DNA of 64,000 nt, taken from contig OU744727.1 of NCBI GenBank assembly GCA_916613615.1, positions 18,422,093 through 18,486,092 on the forward strand, read 5' to 3'. Shown here in pieces: positions 35,335-48,640 of the stretch (position 1 is its first letter; the number at the start of each line of letters is the position of its first letter). The notes under the pieces are model-generated. The model was not told where the DNA came from, did not search any database, and saw only the letters and a list, made by a program, of their open reading frames with translations. This DNA is from Steromphala cineraria (taxonomy: Eukaryota > Mollusca > Gastropoda > Trochida > Trochidae). The translations under genes and the position numbers were made by a program.

Positions 35335-35520
35335 CAGTACCATGACATATCATGATTTCCCGAGAGCCCAAGGATAACGGCTTATACCAGGTAATTGAAC
35401 AATCAGAAATCGGCAGAACCCAGGTACCAAGAGTTTATTTGTTTTCAAAATGAGAATTCATATATGTCAGTGTGAAGAAATCAATATTATACATTTCACT
35501 TTCAATTAATCAGTGTCAAC
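35335..35520 (+). repeat. Paralogous empty site for the composite element
   Basis: ATAACGGCTTATACCAGGTA is followed directly by ATTGAACAATCAGAAATCGG, where the filled locus has GGCTC, the whole composite, then ATTGAACAATCGCAAATCGG. The TTAA target reads TATA here, an ordinary divergence. Confidence 0.6.
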
Positions 35521-36020
35521 AACATACATGTATTTTAGGAAAGACCATCGAGTCCTTGAGACAATTGAAACTGCATGGATTGTTGCTCATATATCTCACA
35601 AGGATTTAGAGATTTCCGGTATTACGAATTTCCAATGATTCTATACATGCGCATTTTTACGTTAAAAATAACTTTTTAACTAAAAGTTTTCATTGAAAAA
35701 ACATATTTAAAAAGAAATTAAGTTCATATCACCAAAAGCTGCACATCCAACGCACGCACATACATGTTATTTGAAATGAAAAGAATTTTAGATAAATGTC
35801 ATGTTTAAATAAATACATGTAGTTAAATGATATCATGTTCCCATTGGCAGGTACGACAGAGTTTAATACATGAACCTATTTGCAGCTTAAACTATATGAT
35901 TATGTTTTCTTTATTATCAGGTTCGGCTGGATATGTTTCTGTTGATGCCAACCACAGATGTACATAACTCTTAGGAACCGTTACTATCTGTGAGACATAA
36001 ATTGTAGTATAGGTTCTTTT

Positions 36021-36530
36021 ATGGAAGGGGATGTGTGCCAAAATTGAATTCATGTACTTTCGTAACTTGCAAGATGTAACATGTCGTTCTCAACCATGCA
36101 ATTCTTGAAAAGACAAGTCTAATCGTGCAAAACTAACATTTCAATCCTGTAAAACTCAACTTGTTGTTCTCAACTTTACAAAGTTGAAATGAAATTCTAG
36201 AAATGTCAAAGACAATACCCGATTTTATATTTTGAATAAGAGTAATATTCACCATAAGCATTGCTGAAAGTTACGTTTTACAAATGGAAAATTAAGAGTT
36301 GTAAAATCAGCTTTTGAAAACAGACTTTAGCTTTTCGAGTTTTACACAATTTCGCATTTACCGGGGATGTGTGCCAAAAATGATATGCTATGCTTGATTC
36401 GTTAAAGCAGACATTTTATCGGTGCGCGCTGATTCTGCAACAGGCACCAGATAGGAACACGTTTACTTTTTGTGAGCGGCTGACCTGGCTAACCGAATCA
36501 AATACCTAAATGGCAGAATAACTGGCCAAT
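36021..36530 (+). repeat. 510-bp inverted repeat, left copy
   Basis: Starts ATGGAAGGGGATGTGTGCCA and ends CAGAATAACTGGCCAAT. The reverse complement, also exactly 510 bp, is at 41,543-42,052. Inside, GGGGATGTGTGCCAAAA occurs twice, 336 bp apart (36,027 and 36,363), as if a 319-bp insertion had duplicated its target. No protein is encoded. Confidence 0.8.
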
Positions 36531-39500
36531 TTACATTTGAAGCATATTTTCTTCCAGATATTGCTACCTGGACTATTGTTGAATTTTATATAAAATGGAC
36601 ATAAAAATGAAACAAAAATAGTCAACTTAAATGACAATAAATGTGAGGCTGCATTGAATATTCTTATATTAGTTTAAGTGAGTATTTGAAATTTGAATTT
36701 GAAGCAATAACTATGTATAGTTTGGTATATATGTAAAATTCCTTTGAATTTTAATGCTATGAAAGTAGCAATATATACAATACTCCTTTAACCTCACCGA
36801 TTTTGGCATATATTTATTTAATAAACCAATTTTAGTACGAGTAAAAATCTTTTAAAAATCCGTACATTTTCTTCAGTGCGATATTATATACCAAAATAGA
36901 TTTAGAAATTTGTTTCGTTAAAGTTAATTCAATTTTAAGTTACATTCACTTACATGTACTTCATTTGATTTGTTTAGATTTACAAATATCGTGGTTGTGC
37001 TTCTCACTTTCAAACATAAAAGCAAGCGTCAGTCATCATAAAAATCGCATTTCTTTTCATTTCTAAAACGTGATATATTTAAGTACCAGTATAGCACTTT
37101 CTACGGAACCTAGAGGGACACTGAATGAATTTTATTTTGAGATTTTTAAATCGTGGTCACAAACAGTAGATTATAAGTATTAGTTGGCCATTTTGTTGTA
37201 TAAGACCTTTTAATTGAATAAAACGTTATAATTAAATCTATGAAACCTATCCTACGCTGTTTGTCGTTCATATCTCATTCCTTATTCAATATTTCATTTT
37301 ACGAGATACATGAAAGAACACTACGCATATGATTTGTTGTAACAAAGAATGGTGTTTCCAAAAGACATACTCAGTGTGCAAATACTATATAAAATTGTCC
37401 AACAATGCACCAAGTATATTTGCTTTGGTTACTCTCTCGTGAGTTCAATCAAAAAGGATTTATCAATAACCAATTACAATTTAACAATCACTTATGATAA
37501 ACTTGTATATCATAACTACCAGTATAAGACTTTCATTTATACCTATCTAATACTTCGCCTTGCCCTAAACCTTTGTGTTTGAACCACCTTGATCAGTAAG
37601 AAGATGGTCAACAACACATACAAATTGACGTGTAACATTTTAGATTGTTATCAATTTAAAAAAGATAAAATCCAGAAACAAGAAAATTTTCGAATTTTCG
37701 AAATTTTCTATGTTAACAAGCTACATGTACTTAATTACTTAAACCTCTTTTAACCCAAACCTTCTTTGTAAACCTCGGTTTCAATAACCCTCAACTAACT
37801 ATATACCCATCTGTTACCACCCCAACCCCCGTACCCTCTAAACATCACTTGTTTACATAAACTTATTTTATTGTATAGCAAACCATAAACCTCGCCTTGC
37901 CCTATCCCTCTGGTTATTATTCCGTTCCATTACACTTTCCAAAACGGCTCATAGCTGAGAAATTATGATAGCTCTTAACGCTCATTTTATGACAAGATAG
38001 CGTGCACATTCTTGAATAAAAGAAATACTAATATATTGCAATGCGCTTATTGCTTGGTGCCCCAAAGGGCACCAGGTATTTTGATTTGATTCTCCTAAAA
38101 CTTTTCTGAATTCTCTCTATATTACTCTTGATATTTTCAAAGGGAAGCCGCGCCAATCACATGTGTTGTATCCTAATCAAAAGACCAATGAACAGAGCTG
38201 TAGCAAAAAATGCATTACGTCACAATGTGGGTAATACAGAATATTTGGCACATTAAACTGTGGAATATGATTTCGCTTTAAATGTCATGTTAAAAGAGGA
38301 ACAATATTTTCTATTAAAGACGCTGATAAATGTTAACAGACTCAATCAAAAACATCTTCATTTGATGAAGAGTCAACATTTGTTCCAGATAAGAGCATTA
38401 TTTCGCATTCAATAATCGCAGAATCCACTTTTTTATAACCCACGCGATTTAATTTCACGCAGGGCTCGCCTGGCGATTTAAAAGTAATGTTTGTGTAAGA
38501 ACGATGGTGACATCGAAAAAAGACTTATGTTTACTAATAGGTAGATCACTTACGACCACGTGACAAGTCATACTTAACGATGTCACTAAATGTTTACGTT
38601 GAAAACATGTATTTATTATCAGAGCTACTGAAATTGATTCGTGCTATATTTAGAATATGACCTACATCGCTGGTTACATACGGTTACTTATAAGGCCGCG
38701 GCTTAGCTCAGCGGAGTTGGGTTGAAATCCCGTCAGATCATCGGAAAGTATTTTGTTTATTATCTGTAATACTACAGTTAACCAGCATGACAAGGAGATA
38801 TGGTTTTGGCAGTACGTTTTGCACAATTTCCTGTCATTGTCAACGCTACATGGCAACCCATGCAGTGCTTTTACTTCAAGTAACAACATCACAATGCCAT
38901 AACATCATAAACTGTCACTGGCACATCACTGTCATGAAAATCTAGTGTTGTTGTGTTCAGAGATTTACATTTTTTCTCTGAGATCTCAAAAAGAGTGAAT
39001 TTGAATGATAAATAGAATATCACCCTCGTGTGTTTTGATTTGAAATATACCAACAATCGTTGATGAATGTAAAAAATATTCATAACTTTCAGCAATTTGT
39101 GTTGATAGAAATTAATTTTGTGAAATCAACTTTGAGTAATACTCGTGTTATCCAGTATATATTATCACCCAAATTGTTCGACAAATCACAATCTCCTTCA
39201 TCTGCCTATGTGGCACCAAGCATGCCTTTGTAAAGGCTTTTCTTGTTTCTTCAGAAGTTGTTGTTGAAACAGTCTGATATCTACTACAATATAGGGTGTA
39301 CTTTATAATGGGTTTTGGTATGTTACGGTATATGTATTTTGACGGATGAACATCTTTATATCTTGAACTTCTATTAACATTTGAATATTAACACTGTTAT
39401 GAAAATCTAGACTTAATAAAAGAAAAAATTTGAATTTAATGTATTTAAGTGGTATTTATGCATAGAAGACCAAGCTGTTTGTTTGATTCTTTTTCAAAGA

Positions 39501-40122
39501 TGAATATATTTTTTATTCTAGGAAAATGGTCCTTGGATGAAACATATGATATAGATGCATGATAAATAGTAACTTTATAACATAAATTTTGATGAGTTAA
39601 ATTTTCATTAAAGCAAAAGATATATAAAACTGTAAACATATATTAAGTGTAAAGTAAATCTTAAGGATTTTGAGTGGTACTTCTGTATAATATATTACAC
39701 ATGCGTAGTTTTAACATGCATGTTCATTTTAAGTGATAGTGAAATTATTAATGGGTTATTGATAAATCTGTTGTATTGAATACTTTATAGAGTAACCAAA
39801 TTAAATATACTTGGTTGACAATGTAATATTTGTGCATACTGAGTTCGTTTTTTGGAAACACAATTCTTTGGATCCATCACTTGGCCTTGATTGCATTGGA
39901 TAGAACTTATATAAGTCTTTCTAGTTGAACATGTCATATGCATAGTGCTCTTTCATCTATCTCGTAAAGTGAAATGTTGAATAAGGAATGATATATGAAC
40001 GACAAACAGCTTAAGACAGGTTTATTGACTTACTGATAACGTTTCATTCCAATAAAAAAGTTGTTTTGGAGAACACACACAAATAAATGACCAAAATTGA
40101 TATATTCGTTAACATAGCCATG
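36531..40122. other. Non-coding stretch
   Basis: About 3.6 kb with no recognised gene. It holds a 7-bp hairpin GGTGCCC-CAAA-GGGCACC near 38,057 and a tRNA-like fragment near 38,692. Open frames are below 80 codons and featureless. Confidence 0.5.
38692..38736 (+). other. Truncated tRNA-like sequence
   Basis: TTAGCTCAGCGG resembles a D-arm with box A, and GGGTTGAAATCCC resembles a T-arm with box B. They are only about 4 nt apart, so the anticodon arm is missing. It cannot be a working tRNA. It may be a tRNA-derived repeat fragment or chance. Confidence 0.25.
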
Positions 40123-40253
40123 GTAGAGAGGTTATGATTTGAATGAAATTACCCTCATTAAGAAGGAAGCAGAACCTCCAGATTTATTTTCGGTCTTACA
40201 CCCCTGCCCTTTCTTTGAGGGGCTTAAAGCACCAATCATAACCTCTCTGCTAC
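40123..40253. mobile_element. Small MITE-like element
   Basis: GTAGAGAGGTTATGATT at the left is answered by AATCATAACCTCTCTGCTAC at the right, 131 bp overall. The ends pair over 15 contiguous bases. No target duplication was identified. Confidence 0.5.
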
Positions 40254-40310
40254 GTTTTATCTCTCAACAAATTGGCAGACTCATACTTAAAATCTAATGG
40301 TTAACATAAG

Positions 40311-40390
40311 TCGTGGCCACGACATATTTCGTGGCCAAGACATATGATCTCGTGGCCAAAACTTAATACCTCGTGGCTACGACTTACTAT
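40311..40390. repeat. Four near-repeats of a palindromic TCGTGGCCACGA core
   Basis: Units start at 40,311, 40,329, 40,350 and 40,371 (spacing 18-21 bp): TCGTGGCCACGAC, TCGTGGCCAAGAC, TCGTGGCCAAAAC, TCGTGGCTACGAC, each followed by an AT-rich spacer. The first core is a perfect 12-bp palindrome. Confidence 0.8.
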
Positions 40391-41329
40391 CATTCAATGT
40401 CCCCTCTACGGTTCCGTACTCTCCCGACATAGGCAGATGAAGTCATGAAATGTTGATACAGCTTCTCTTCTAACTACCCGAAATCAATGGGTTCTGGCAG
40501 TTTCCCCCGGCGGAAAAAAAATTGCATTACAATCCATTTGAATTTCTTTATCACATGACAACGCTTCTCGCAAGGAAATCGTGGTTCATTTCACTATACA
40601 TCACCATGAATCATTAGCCAAATTGATAATTTTAGAACAGTGTTCGCTGATTGCACAAATAATTTTGATTGCCTCAAATCAGGCATCTCCCATTTTATCC
40701 CACAAAGTCGGCGTAAAAGAACAGGGGCTGTATCGTATGTCATGTCTTGGTCTGCCTCTGTGGGGATATAATGCCAATATAGTGGCATACAAATATTAAC
40801 CTCACAACATTAACAATAATTTTGATTACTTTAATCAACAAGTGAAGATCCGAGTAGAGCTCACATAGCCATGCTCCCCAATTTGTTCAAAGAATTTCAA
40901 ACAGTAAAATTGATAAACATTGTTTAAAGTTGTATGATAGTTGAGTATACAGTCTTAAAGATAAGTCATTGTGTCAGTCTCCTTTGCATTGAAAGCACAA
41001 AATTAATTATCTCCATTAATATATTTTACCATTAAAAGGTTACATCTGGGGATAGTGGTTGACGTTTGTTTCAAGATTGAGGTAGTCATCATTAATATTC
41101 TACGAGATGTGCTGAGGACAAAATAGTTTCGTTGAGTCACTTTGTTAGTCATATTTCCGAAAGAAACCACAGAAAAGAAAATTGACATATTGTTTTACTT
41201 TCGAAAGGCATATCCAAAATGATTATTGACATGTGTAGCAAATGGGGTGAAGCGGAGATGAATATTTCAGATAATATGATCTGGACAAAGAAATTTATTA
41301 TCGAATAATCTTTTTTGTCTTAGATCCAT
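40391..41329. other. Non-coding stretch
   Basis: AT-rich sequence; 41,030-41,080 distantly resembles the repeat at 41,330. The frames at 40,581 (plus) and 40,594 (minus) overlap each other and have no motifs. Confidence 0.45.
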
Positions 41330-41530
41330 GGAAACTGCAAAAACAAAAATAACTTGTTAGTCTAACCCTGGAAAGGCATATCTAGGGATAACGTTTGATA
41401 AGTGTATGCAGTTTGGTGAAGCTAGCAGGTAAATATATATATAGTTGTTGAGATATTCTCCGGACAAATTTTGTGACGGTCAGACAGAAGGATGGACGGA
41501 CAGATTGAACGCTGTATACTCCTGCTTACT
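41330..41530 (+). repeat. Dispersed repeat, unsplit relative of 11.6-12.8 kb
   Basis: Reads GTCTAACCCTGGAAAGGCAT, GTATGCAGTTTGGTGAAGCT, then ATTCTCCGGACAAATTTTGT and GACGGTCAGACAG, ending GTATACTCCTGCTTACT where the intact family has a CCCC hairpin. The hairpin is decayed here. Confidence 0.55.
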
Positions 41531-41542
41531 CTTAATACGTAT

Positions 41543-42052
41543 ATTGGTCAGTTATTCTGTCATTTAGGTATTTGTTTCGGTTAGCCAGGTCAGCCGCTTA
41601 CAAAAAGTAAACGTGTTCCTTTTTCGTGCCTGTTGCAGAATCAGCGCGCACCGGTGAAATGTCTGCTTTAACGAATCAAGCATAGCATATCATTTTTTGC
41701 ACACATCCCCCGTCAATGCGAAATCGTGTAAAACTCGAAAAGCAAAAGTCTTTTTTCAAAAGCTGATTTTACAACTCTTAATTTTCCATTTGTAAAACGT
41801 AACATTCAGCTATGCTTATGGTGAATATTACTCTTATTCAAGATATAAAATCGGGTATTGTCTTTGACATTTCTAGAATTACATTTCAACTTTGTAAAGT
41901 TGAGAACAACAAGTTGAGTTTTACAGGATTGAAATGTTAGTTTTGCAAGATTAGACTTGTCTTTTCAAGAATTGCATGGTTGAGAACGACATGTTACATC
42001 TTGCAAGTTACGAAAGTACATGAATTCATTTTTGGCGCACATCCCCTTCCAT
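41543..42052 (-). repeat. 510-bp inverted repeat, right copy
   Basis: Reverse complement of 36,021-36,530, same length, with scattered substitutions. It also has both internal direct repeats. The two copies lie about 5 kb apart and could pair across the intervening DNA. Confidence 0.8.
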
Positions 42053-42169
42053 ATTCTTTCACGTAGAAATTACAAAAGCTATAAGACAACTGAATGACTA
42101 TTGTGTACACATTAATATCAAATGAAACAATCATTAAGAAACCTATCTCATGAACTCAATGAAAAGTTG

Positions 42170-42890
42170 ATTTCAGAAACTCTTAAAGTTACTATTACAT
42201 AAAAACTTAACCCGATAAACACATTAAGAAACTTTTATATCGAAGTCATGAAATACGAAATTGATATTAAAGAAATCATCAAAAGACGAATATATAACCA
42301 TTATGACAAACTAATCCCTTTTAACATTTGAATACTGAAAGTAATAACTATATAAGATATGGAATATAATATTCAGAGGGAAATATGCAAAATATCATCA
42401 TCTTCCAATATTGATAGTATTTATTAATAATAATCAAGCCAATATTATAAGCAATAAAATCGCGGAATGTCGACTTTTATTTAGGAAATTTGCTAAAGAG
42501 TTTTGTATAAATGTTAATATTGTGAAGATATGCAGTTAAATGGTCGTAAGAGGATATTTCATAACACGTCTTTGAGTACATGCAAATAATTAGCAGAGAA
42601 TAAAAACAGTCATATACATGTAGCTTTGTACTACTGCCTCGCAATGGTTTATGCAAAATTTAATGTTTCAATAAAATAAACAAGCTCCATACAATTTTCC
42701 AAAATAATTCTTGTAAGGCTGCATGGGTGACATATCAGCCATAGATTTTATCTAATATTGATAATATCAATTCTAAAGTGATATGTCAGCAAAAATTGCA
42801 GTATCAGTTGGACCATTTTTATAATCAAACGTTAAAGAAAGAATTTTGAATCTAGAAAGACATTAATAGCACATGCAATATTTATTGTTA
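42170..42890 (+). repeat. Diverged direct duplication, copy 2
   Basis: Second copy of the segment at 33,590-34,560, in the same orientation and with many substitutions and indels. It could be an old tandem duplication or an old repeat family. Confidence 0.5.
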
Positions 42891-43469
42891 AATGTGTAGC
42901 AATTATTTGTGATATTTACAATTGTAGTTCCAGTAGTTTATAACTTTACTATTGGAAGTCATTACATTGAATTTTATCCTTAATATTAAAATGATCAATG
43001 TTAAAATACTCAACTCATAATGTGCATTACCTTAAATTCGTCCTACTTTCATAAAAACTGTTGTATGTTAAAAAACCGTTATATTTTCAAAAACACGTAA
43101 GTTCTATTGAAATCCATTTAATTCTACAACTAACTCTGTGGACTCTCATTTTCCATTCCTCGATTTTCTTGTCTTGTTTTCTGATATTTTCAGATTATTC
43201 AGTTTTCAATTATCATGGCATATCACACTTCAAAACAATGAAGCTATTTTAAGCGTAGAGCATGATGAAAATCTCTAATAACGTGCTACTTGAAACTTCC
43301 AAATTTAAAGTAAAGTTTTCCTCGAATGGCCAACCAGCTGACAGTTGTAGATCTCTTTACTCACAGTCTTAGATAAATCAAACTTAGTAAATTGTGACAT
43401 CAAACCGTCATTGATGTATTTTGTTAGATAATAACATTAAAACATGTTGGAGTCTTTATTGGCTTCGTA

Positions 43470-43700
43470 CTACCGTGGGATATAGTCATCGCCCTCTCCG
43501 TCCGTCCATCCATTATCATTTCGTTTCCGGAGCGATTCAAAAACTATTAGACCTAGCTCAATGAAACTAGGTATGTGTATTAGTTAGCATACGTAGATGT
43601 GCCTTTTGATATATTTAACTTCTTCGGATACTGTTACATAACGTTTTTGTTTAAATCTTCATTTGAAAATGTCCGATATATTGCATATGTTCAGAAGCGT
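43470..43700 (+). repeat. Fragment of a GTCC-type repeat
   Basis: CCGTGGGATATAG, then CTCCGTCCGTCCATCC and a TTCCGGAGCGATTCAAAAAC segment: the same order as the start of the hairpin-ended elements, but without the hairpin or tandem units. It appears truncated. Confidence 0.45.
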
Positions 43701-46700
43701 GTACCAATTTTTATCATGTTGTTTCTGTGCAGTCATATACCGATAACACAGTGCATCCTTAATTTTTTATGATTTGACTTTTCGTTTAAGATTAAAACCA
43801 CTTCTTTACTTTTCCGAGTTTCTGAGTTCCTCTTGCTGAACAATTATAAAAGATCAAATGCATTCATCTGACACCCTCGTGTTAAAGAATTTGGTAGTGT
43901 GAAATTGATGTGCACAAATAACGGTGATGTCGTTGATAGCTACGACAAGTTATTTTTCCAACCTCATTATCTTTTTTCTGTAATGGGTTCTTTCTGAAAG
44001 ACTTTATTAATCATATTTACTATGCATGAATTTTTTTAATATTTAAAGTAAAAAATTGCTTTTGTGCAGTCTATGCAGCGAATGTAAAGCAAATCATTGT
44101 CTTGTTTGAGCTCGTAGAAGATAATGACTACCAAACAACCTTGATCTTTTGACACACGACATTTGTACTGCCACGTTTCTTCTTTCATCTTACTATATAT
44201 GTTTTCATAACTCTGGCAAAATTCTCTTATACTGATTGATTAAATCTGCTTAGAGCTAGGCGTTTCTTGTTTGCGACGTATAACGAGCTATCGACACTTC
44301 GAGACTTGTCATGAAAATACTTAATTATATTTTCTTGTATAACCTCATACATGTATCTCATATATTATTTTGAAAGTATGAGGTGTCACTATTACGACAT
44401 GCAACCCAATACATGTAATTTTTAATGACTCCACCCATCATCCTGCATTCTCCATAACAACTATTATATTAATATGATACGCAGATAGACATGAGAGAAG
44501 TAACTATCTTTCAACCTTTTTGTCAGTGCACTAGTTCATACCAAATAGATTTATTTCATCGTGTTCTACTTAGATTTGATATTCTTGTCTAAGAGAATAT
44601 TTATGCAATGGTTATAATATATAGTTTGATGTGTTCAGCTCCTGCAGACGCCCCCAATGCAGAACATTGAAAACCTGTCTAAGATGATATATTGTAAATT
44701 GAAAAAAGAGAAGAAAGTATTCATGCAAAATCAATCAAACAAATACAAACTCTTAAGTATGATCAACCAGAAAGGTCTACGGTCATCCTTTTAAATGTAT
44801 ATTTCCAATTTGATTAGATGTTGTCACTTTTCATCAGCCTCACAGCAAATCAAATTATTGTTATGATTGATTAACTAGTCTCTTGGAAAGTCAGGCAAAT
44901 GCAGAAATAATGAAATTAATAAAGGTGCTATACATAGCGATAGGCTCGAGATAAGGGAATGTAAAAGCGAGGACCATTAATATACTATATTTGCTAAACA
45001 ATTCTGCTTTACGCGATACCTTGATGGTTATCGCCTGTCTTTTTACCACCTAATCATTTTATTATGTGTTTTAGGGTGGTCTTATGGTTGCACTGTTTAT
45101 CATATGCTATATCGTCAGCGGTTTTCGTTAATATCAAATAGATTGAATCAAGAGAACTTGCATCTACACCTTTAAAATAAGAATGTTTAACTCATTTCAC
45201 AAAACTCTTCTTTTTTGACACTGATAATTATTCAACGTAAACGACGTACATAAGTGACCTTTTTCGTTTGATATGACCGAATCACAATGTTTTCATCTAC
45301 GTTTTACATTTTTATCATTCTTCCCGTTTTCTTGTATCGTTGAAACTGCTAAGGCAGTAATGAATGCGTTTTGTCTGTCTCAGGTACAATGTTGTAATGC
45401 CCTGTCACCAAGCATATTGCCTTTTTAATAACCTTTCCGTGGGATTTATGTATCCGGGTGCCCCTATAACCTTTGATATTATCACAGACAGATTGGCACC
45501 GGAAAATTAATGCATATTAACACTGGATGACATATTTATCATCATCCCTGATTTCGGTTTACGCCTGATTAACTGATAAATGTTGTTTTCGAGAGAAAAA
45601 ATAGAAACGACAGAATTTGTCTGTGGTTTTACTTGGACACAAATGAAACACTGCTACTATATTAAGTTTATTTGATGCAAGAAACATATTATTCTTCATA
45701 TAAATCTGCCACACTGATTGATTAGCTGTTGGATATTAGTTTCTAAAATTGGAAACGTTCAATGTGATGAATTCCTCTTAAGCCATGTGGAATATTTGAA
45801 TTAATAACAACCAGTTGCATATATGTATCATACAACCGTTACGAGTTAACATAATATACCCAAATGTTACTATGACCATATAAATGTGATTATTTCATTG
45901 TCAACAGAAAGGATATGGATCTATGTTTTAAGTAAAGAAGGAAGGTGGAAGTTGTCACTAGTATAACTTATGAAAAATTATCAGTCATATTTTCCTCATT
46001 TATGTAACTATAAATATTCATACATATTTAGGCATCACACCAGAGCGTTATTGAATTTCATTAATTATACATAGCACCTTAATTCAATAATCATGTAAAA
46101 TGTGTTCTGAAAGTCCAAGTACTGTATAGTATCTGTCCATGTCGCTTCCTTGTCAAACTAGATCATCATCAGTGAATATATGAATAGGAATGGTACATGT
46201 AGGTAGGTAGTTAGGTAAGGGGAATTAAAGGGCATTGTTGGGACCAACAACAGATTACCAATCTATGCGGCTGGCATACAATTGAGCTGGTTGAGTGGCA
46301 TTCTAGTTGATGGTGTCAAATAAAAAAGTTGTTCATCCATAGAACTACTCTTGTCTTCCTGGCATAAGATTGGTCAATCTGTTTTTAAATTATCATTAAA
46401 AGAAATTGAAAATGTGTAAGCAATCATATTAGGCTCATTGCGTATCAGATTTAAAAAGGACTCTTTAAATGTGACCGTAAGGTCAGGACACATTAGGGAT
46501 TCATCTTTGTTATACATGATCATGTATACACAAAGCCACAGTGACTAAGTCTCAACAGAACGAATATAAATATGAATGTTACTTTACAAGAGTTTTCTCC
46601 CTTTGACTGTCTTCTCTTTGCAGTGTGATAGGTACCTGCTTTTGTTTTGTTATGTTAATGAAGGTTAGAATTAGTCTTAATAATCTTTCGGTTTATTTCT

Positions 46701-48289
46701 ATGATATTCTGACTCTGTATAGATTTGGACAGGATACATCTTTGTGTTTAACGAATTTCATTTTACCAGTAATATGCTCTTGTAAATGAATTTAAATTGC
46801 CAACATATACTACCAGCAATTAAAATAAGGCTTTCAAACCTCAAAAATTTAGATATTTGAAATGAAATCCAAATGTTAAGACGTCGATTTAGTATTTGAC
46901 CAAATATAATCATTAATGCATCATTAACCATTGAAATATGCATTGATTCCGTTCATCAATTTCAACTCTAATACACCATATTGATTTTCCCCTTACTGAA
47001 TTCGGGAAGATGACGAGCGCTTTTCACAAAATGTACCAAGTGTAATAATGCATCTCACATGCACCTCCTCGTGCTAACATATGTACTATCCAATCTACAT
47101 GGATTAAATTACTTATGTAAAAGAAACTTTCTTCCCCGCAAAGCAATTAGAGGAAGAGTCGGGATCGACTACTTGACAAAATGGTGAGATGAAAAGAATT
47201 TTCATGTCTAATGTCAGGACGAAAAGAACTTTCAAGCCTAAATATAAGTCCTTTAGTCCGGAAATCCAATTTCGTAAGTTGTGGGACCCCATTTATTATT
47301 TATGTTCCTCAATGCGACTGCGGCGTAAATGATCATTGCAACTATCGATTTCTTTCATGTTTCCGTCTTGTAACATTTTGTTTAGAATTCAATTACTTCC
47401 CTGCCCTGTGCTGATGAGGCAGGAGGCAAGATTTGCACTGTAAAAATTATGTTTTGAAGGTAAAAAAGTTGATTTCATGTGCATAGATAACAATTTCGTC
47501 GCCTCTTTTAGTGCAGAGAGGAATCGATTAAGTTGATAGAGAGAAGCAGCCATTCACTGCAAGACGTATATAAACTTTAGATGTCAAGGTGGTTCTTTAA
47601 CTTAAACTGATGTCCGATCGATTTGAAGCGTATATAGCCTTCTCCTTATACCCTTCTTCCGTTGGAAACGTTGATATTTTTAATATACTCCATACATTTA
47701 AGTCACTCGAATAAATCACTTGCAAAACATTCATGATAAAACTTTAATCGGAAATGCAATTGATGATTCTTAATGGCAAAACCTAACACGCGAAGTTCTA
47801 TCAAGTTTTGCCTACGCTTTTCCTTTAGGGCAACAGCAATTACCCTATTCAAATTGTCTAATTCAATTATCAGTCGACACATTATTTTTCTGCATTGAGA
47901 TGTTTATAATACATTATCGTGATGCTGAATTAAACGTATGTCAAATTTCAAAATAACATTATACATTGGTACGATGAATATAATCATGTCAATCATGCTT
48001 GTAATATATTGTTCAGATTGCAATTATTCACTCTATAAACTTCAGATAGGCAAAAGTTATTTTGTGTGTCATTAAAGCGTCACTTATAGAGACGTTTTCT
48101 TTGGGAAACTGAAACTATGATCTAATCATGGGACTAGTTTTCTCCGATTAGGAACCCATTCATTTTGTTACATGAGAATGTAATTAAACGACATGAAAAT
48201 ATATCAAACAAGAAGGCATAAAATATACATTGAAATACAGAATAAGAAATTCGGTTATCCTATCGCTAAATGTTTCTGAGGAAATGTTT
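43701..48289. other. Non-coding stretch
   Basis: About 4.6 kb of AT-rich DNA with no recognised gene, RNA or strong repeat. Small frames (61-67 codons near 46,800 and 47,200) look random. A short GTAGGTAGGTAGTTAGGTA run lies near 46,200. Confidence 0.5.
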
Positions 48290-48640
48290 TCCTTTAGACG
48301 ATACTTCTATCAGAGTAGAAACCGGAAAAGGGCTATAATTCAAATAAAATTAACTTTGCGCTGCAGAATTCTAAACTTGACGAAGCTTTTGAAACCGTGA
48401 AAGCATCAATCAAACTGACGCTTTTTCTAAGAAACTTTGACATTTTAAAGAGATCTCGTATATTGATACAAACGGAACAAGGGCAGTAACTCTTGAGCCT
48501 CTGATTTTCACATTCTATCAAGGTATTAAAACCCTGAAGGTTCCCATTTATTCCTATTATCTTATCTTGAACGGCTGTGGGACGCACAAACGGACGCGCT
48601 CAAACCTATATCCCCCTTCCAACTCGTGAAGAGAGAAAAT
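48290..48640 (-). repeat. Decayed dispersed repeat ending in CCCCC
   Basis: Contains ACAAGGGCAGTAACTCTTGA, CAAACGGACGCGCTCAA and CTATATCCCCCTTCC. The order (core, CGGACG, TATCCCCC) recalls the hairpin-ended elements, but the hairpin partner is lost. The 84-codon minus-strand frame here is not considered real. From 48,641 to 49,425 nothing is recognised. Confidence 0.4.

Noticed and set aside
38057..38076. GGTGCCC-CAAA-GGGCACC as a terminator
   Set aside because: This is animal DNA with no gene next to it; such a hairpin has no terminator role here.
48333..48587. An 84-codon minus-strand frame as a small gene
   Set aside because: It falls in a decayed dispersed repeat and has no domain, conserved start or splice context.
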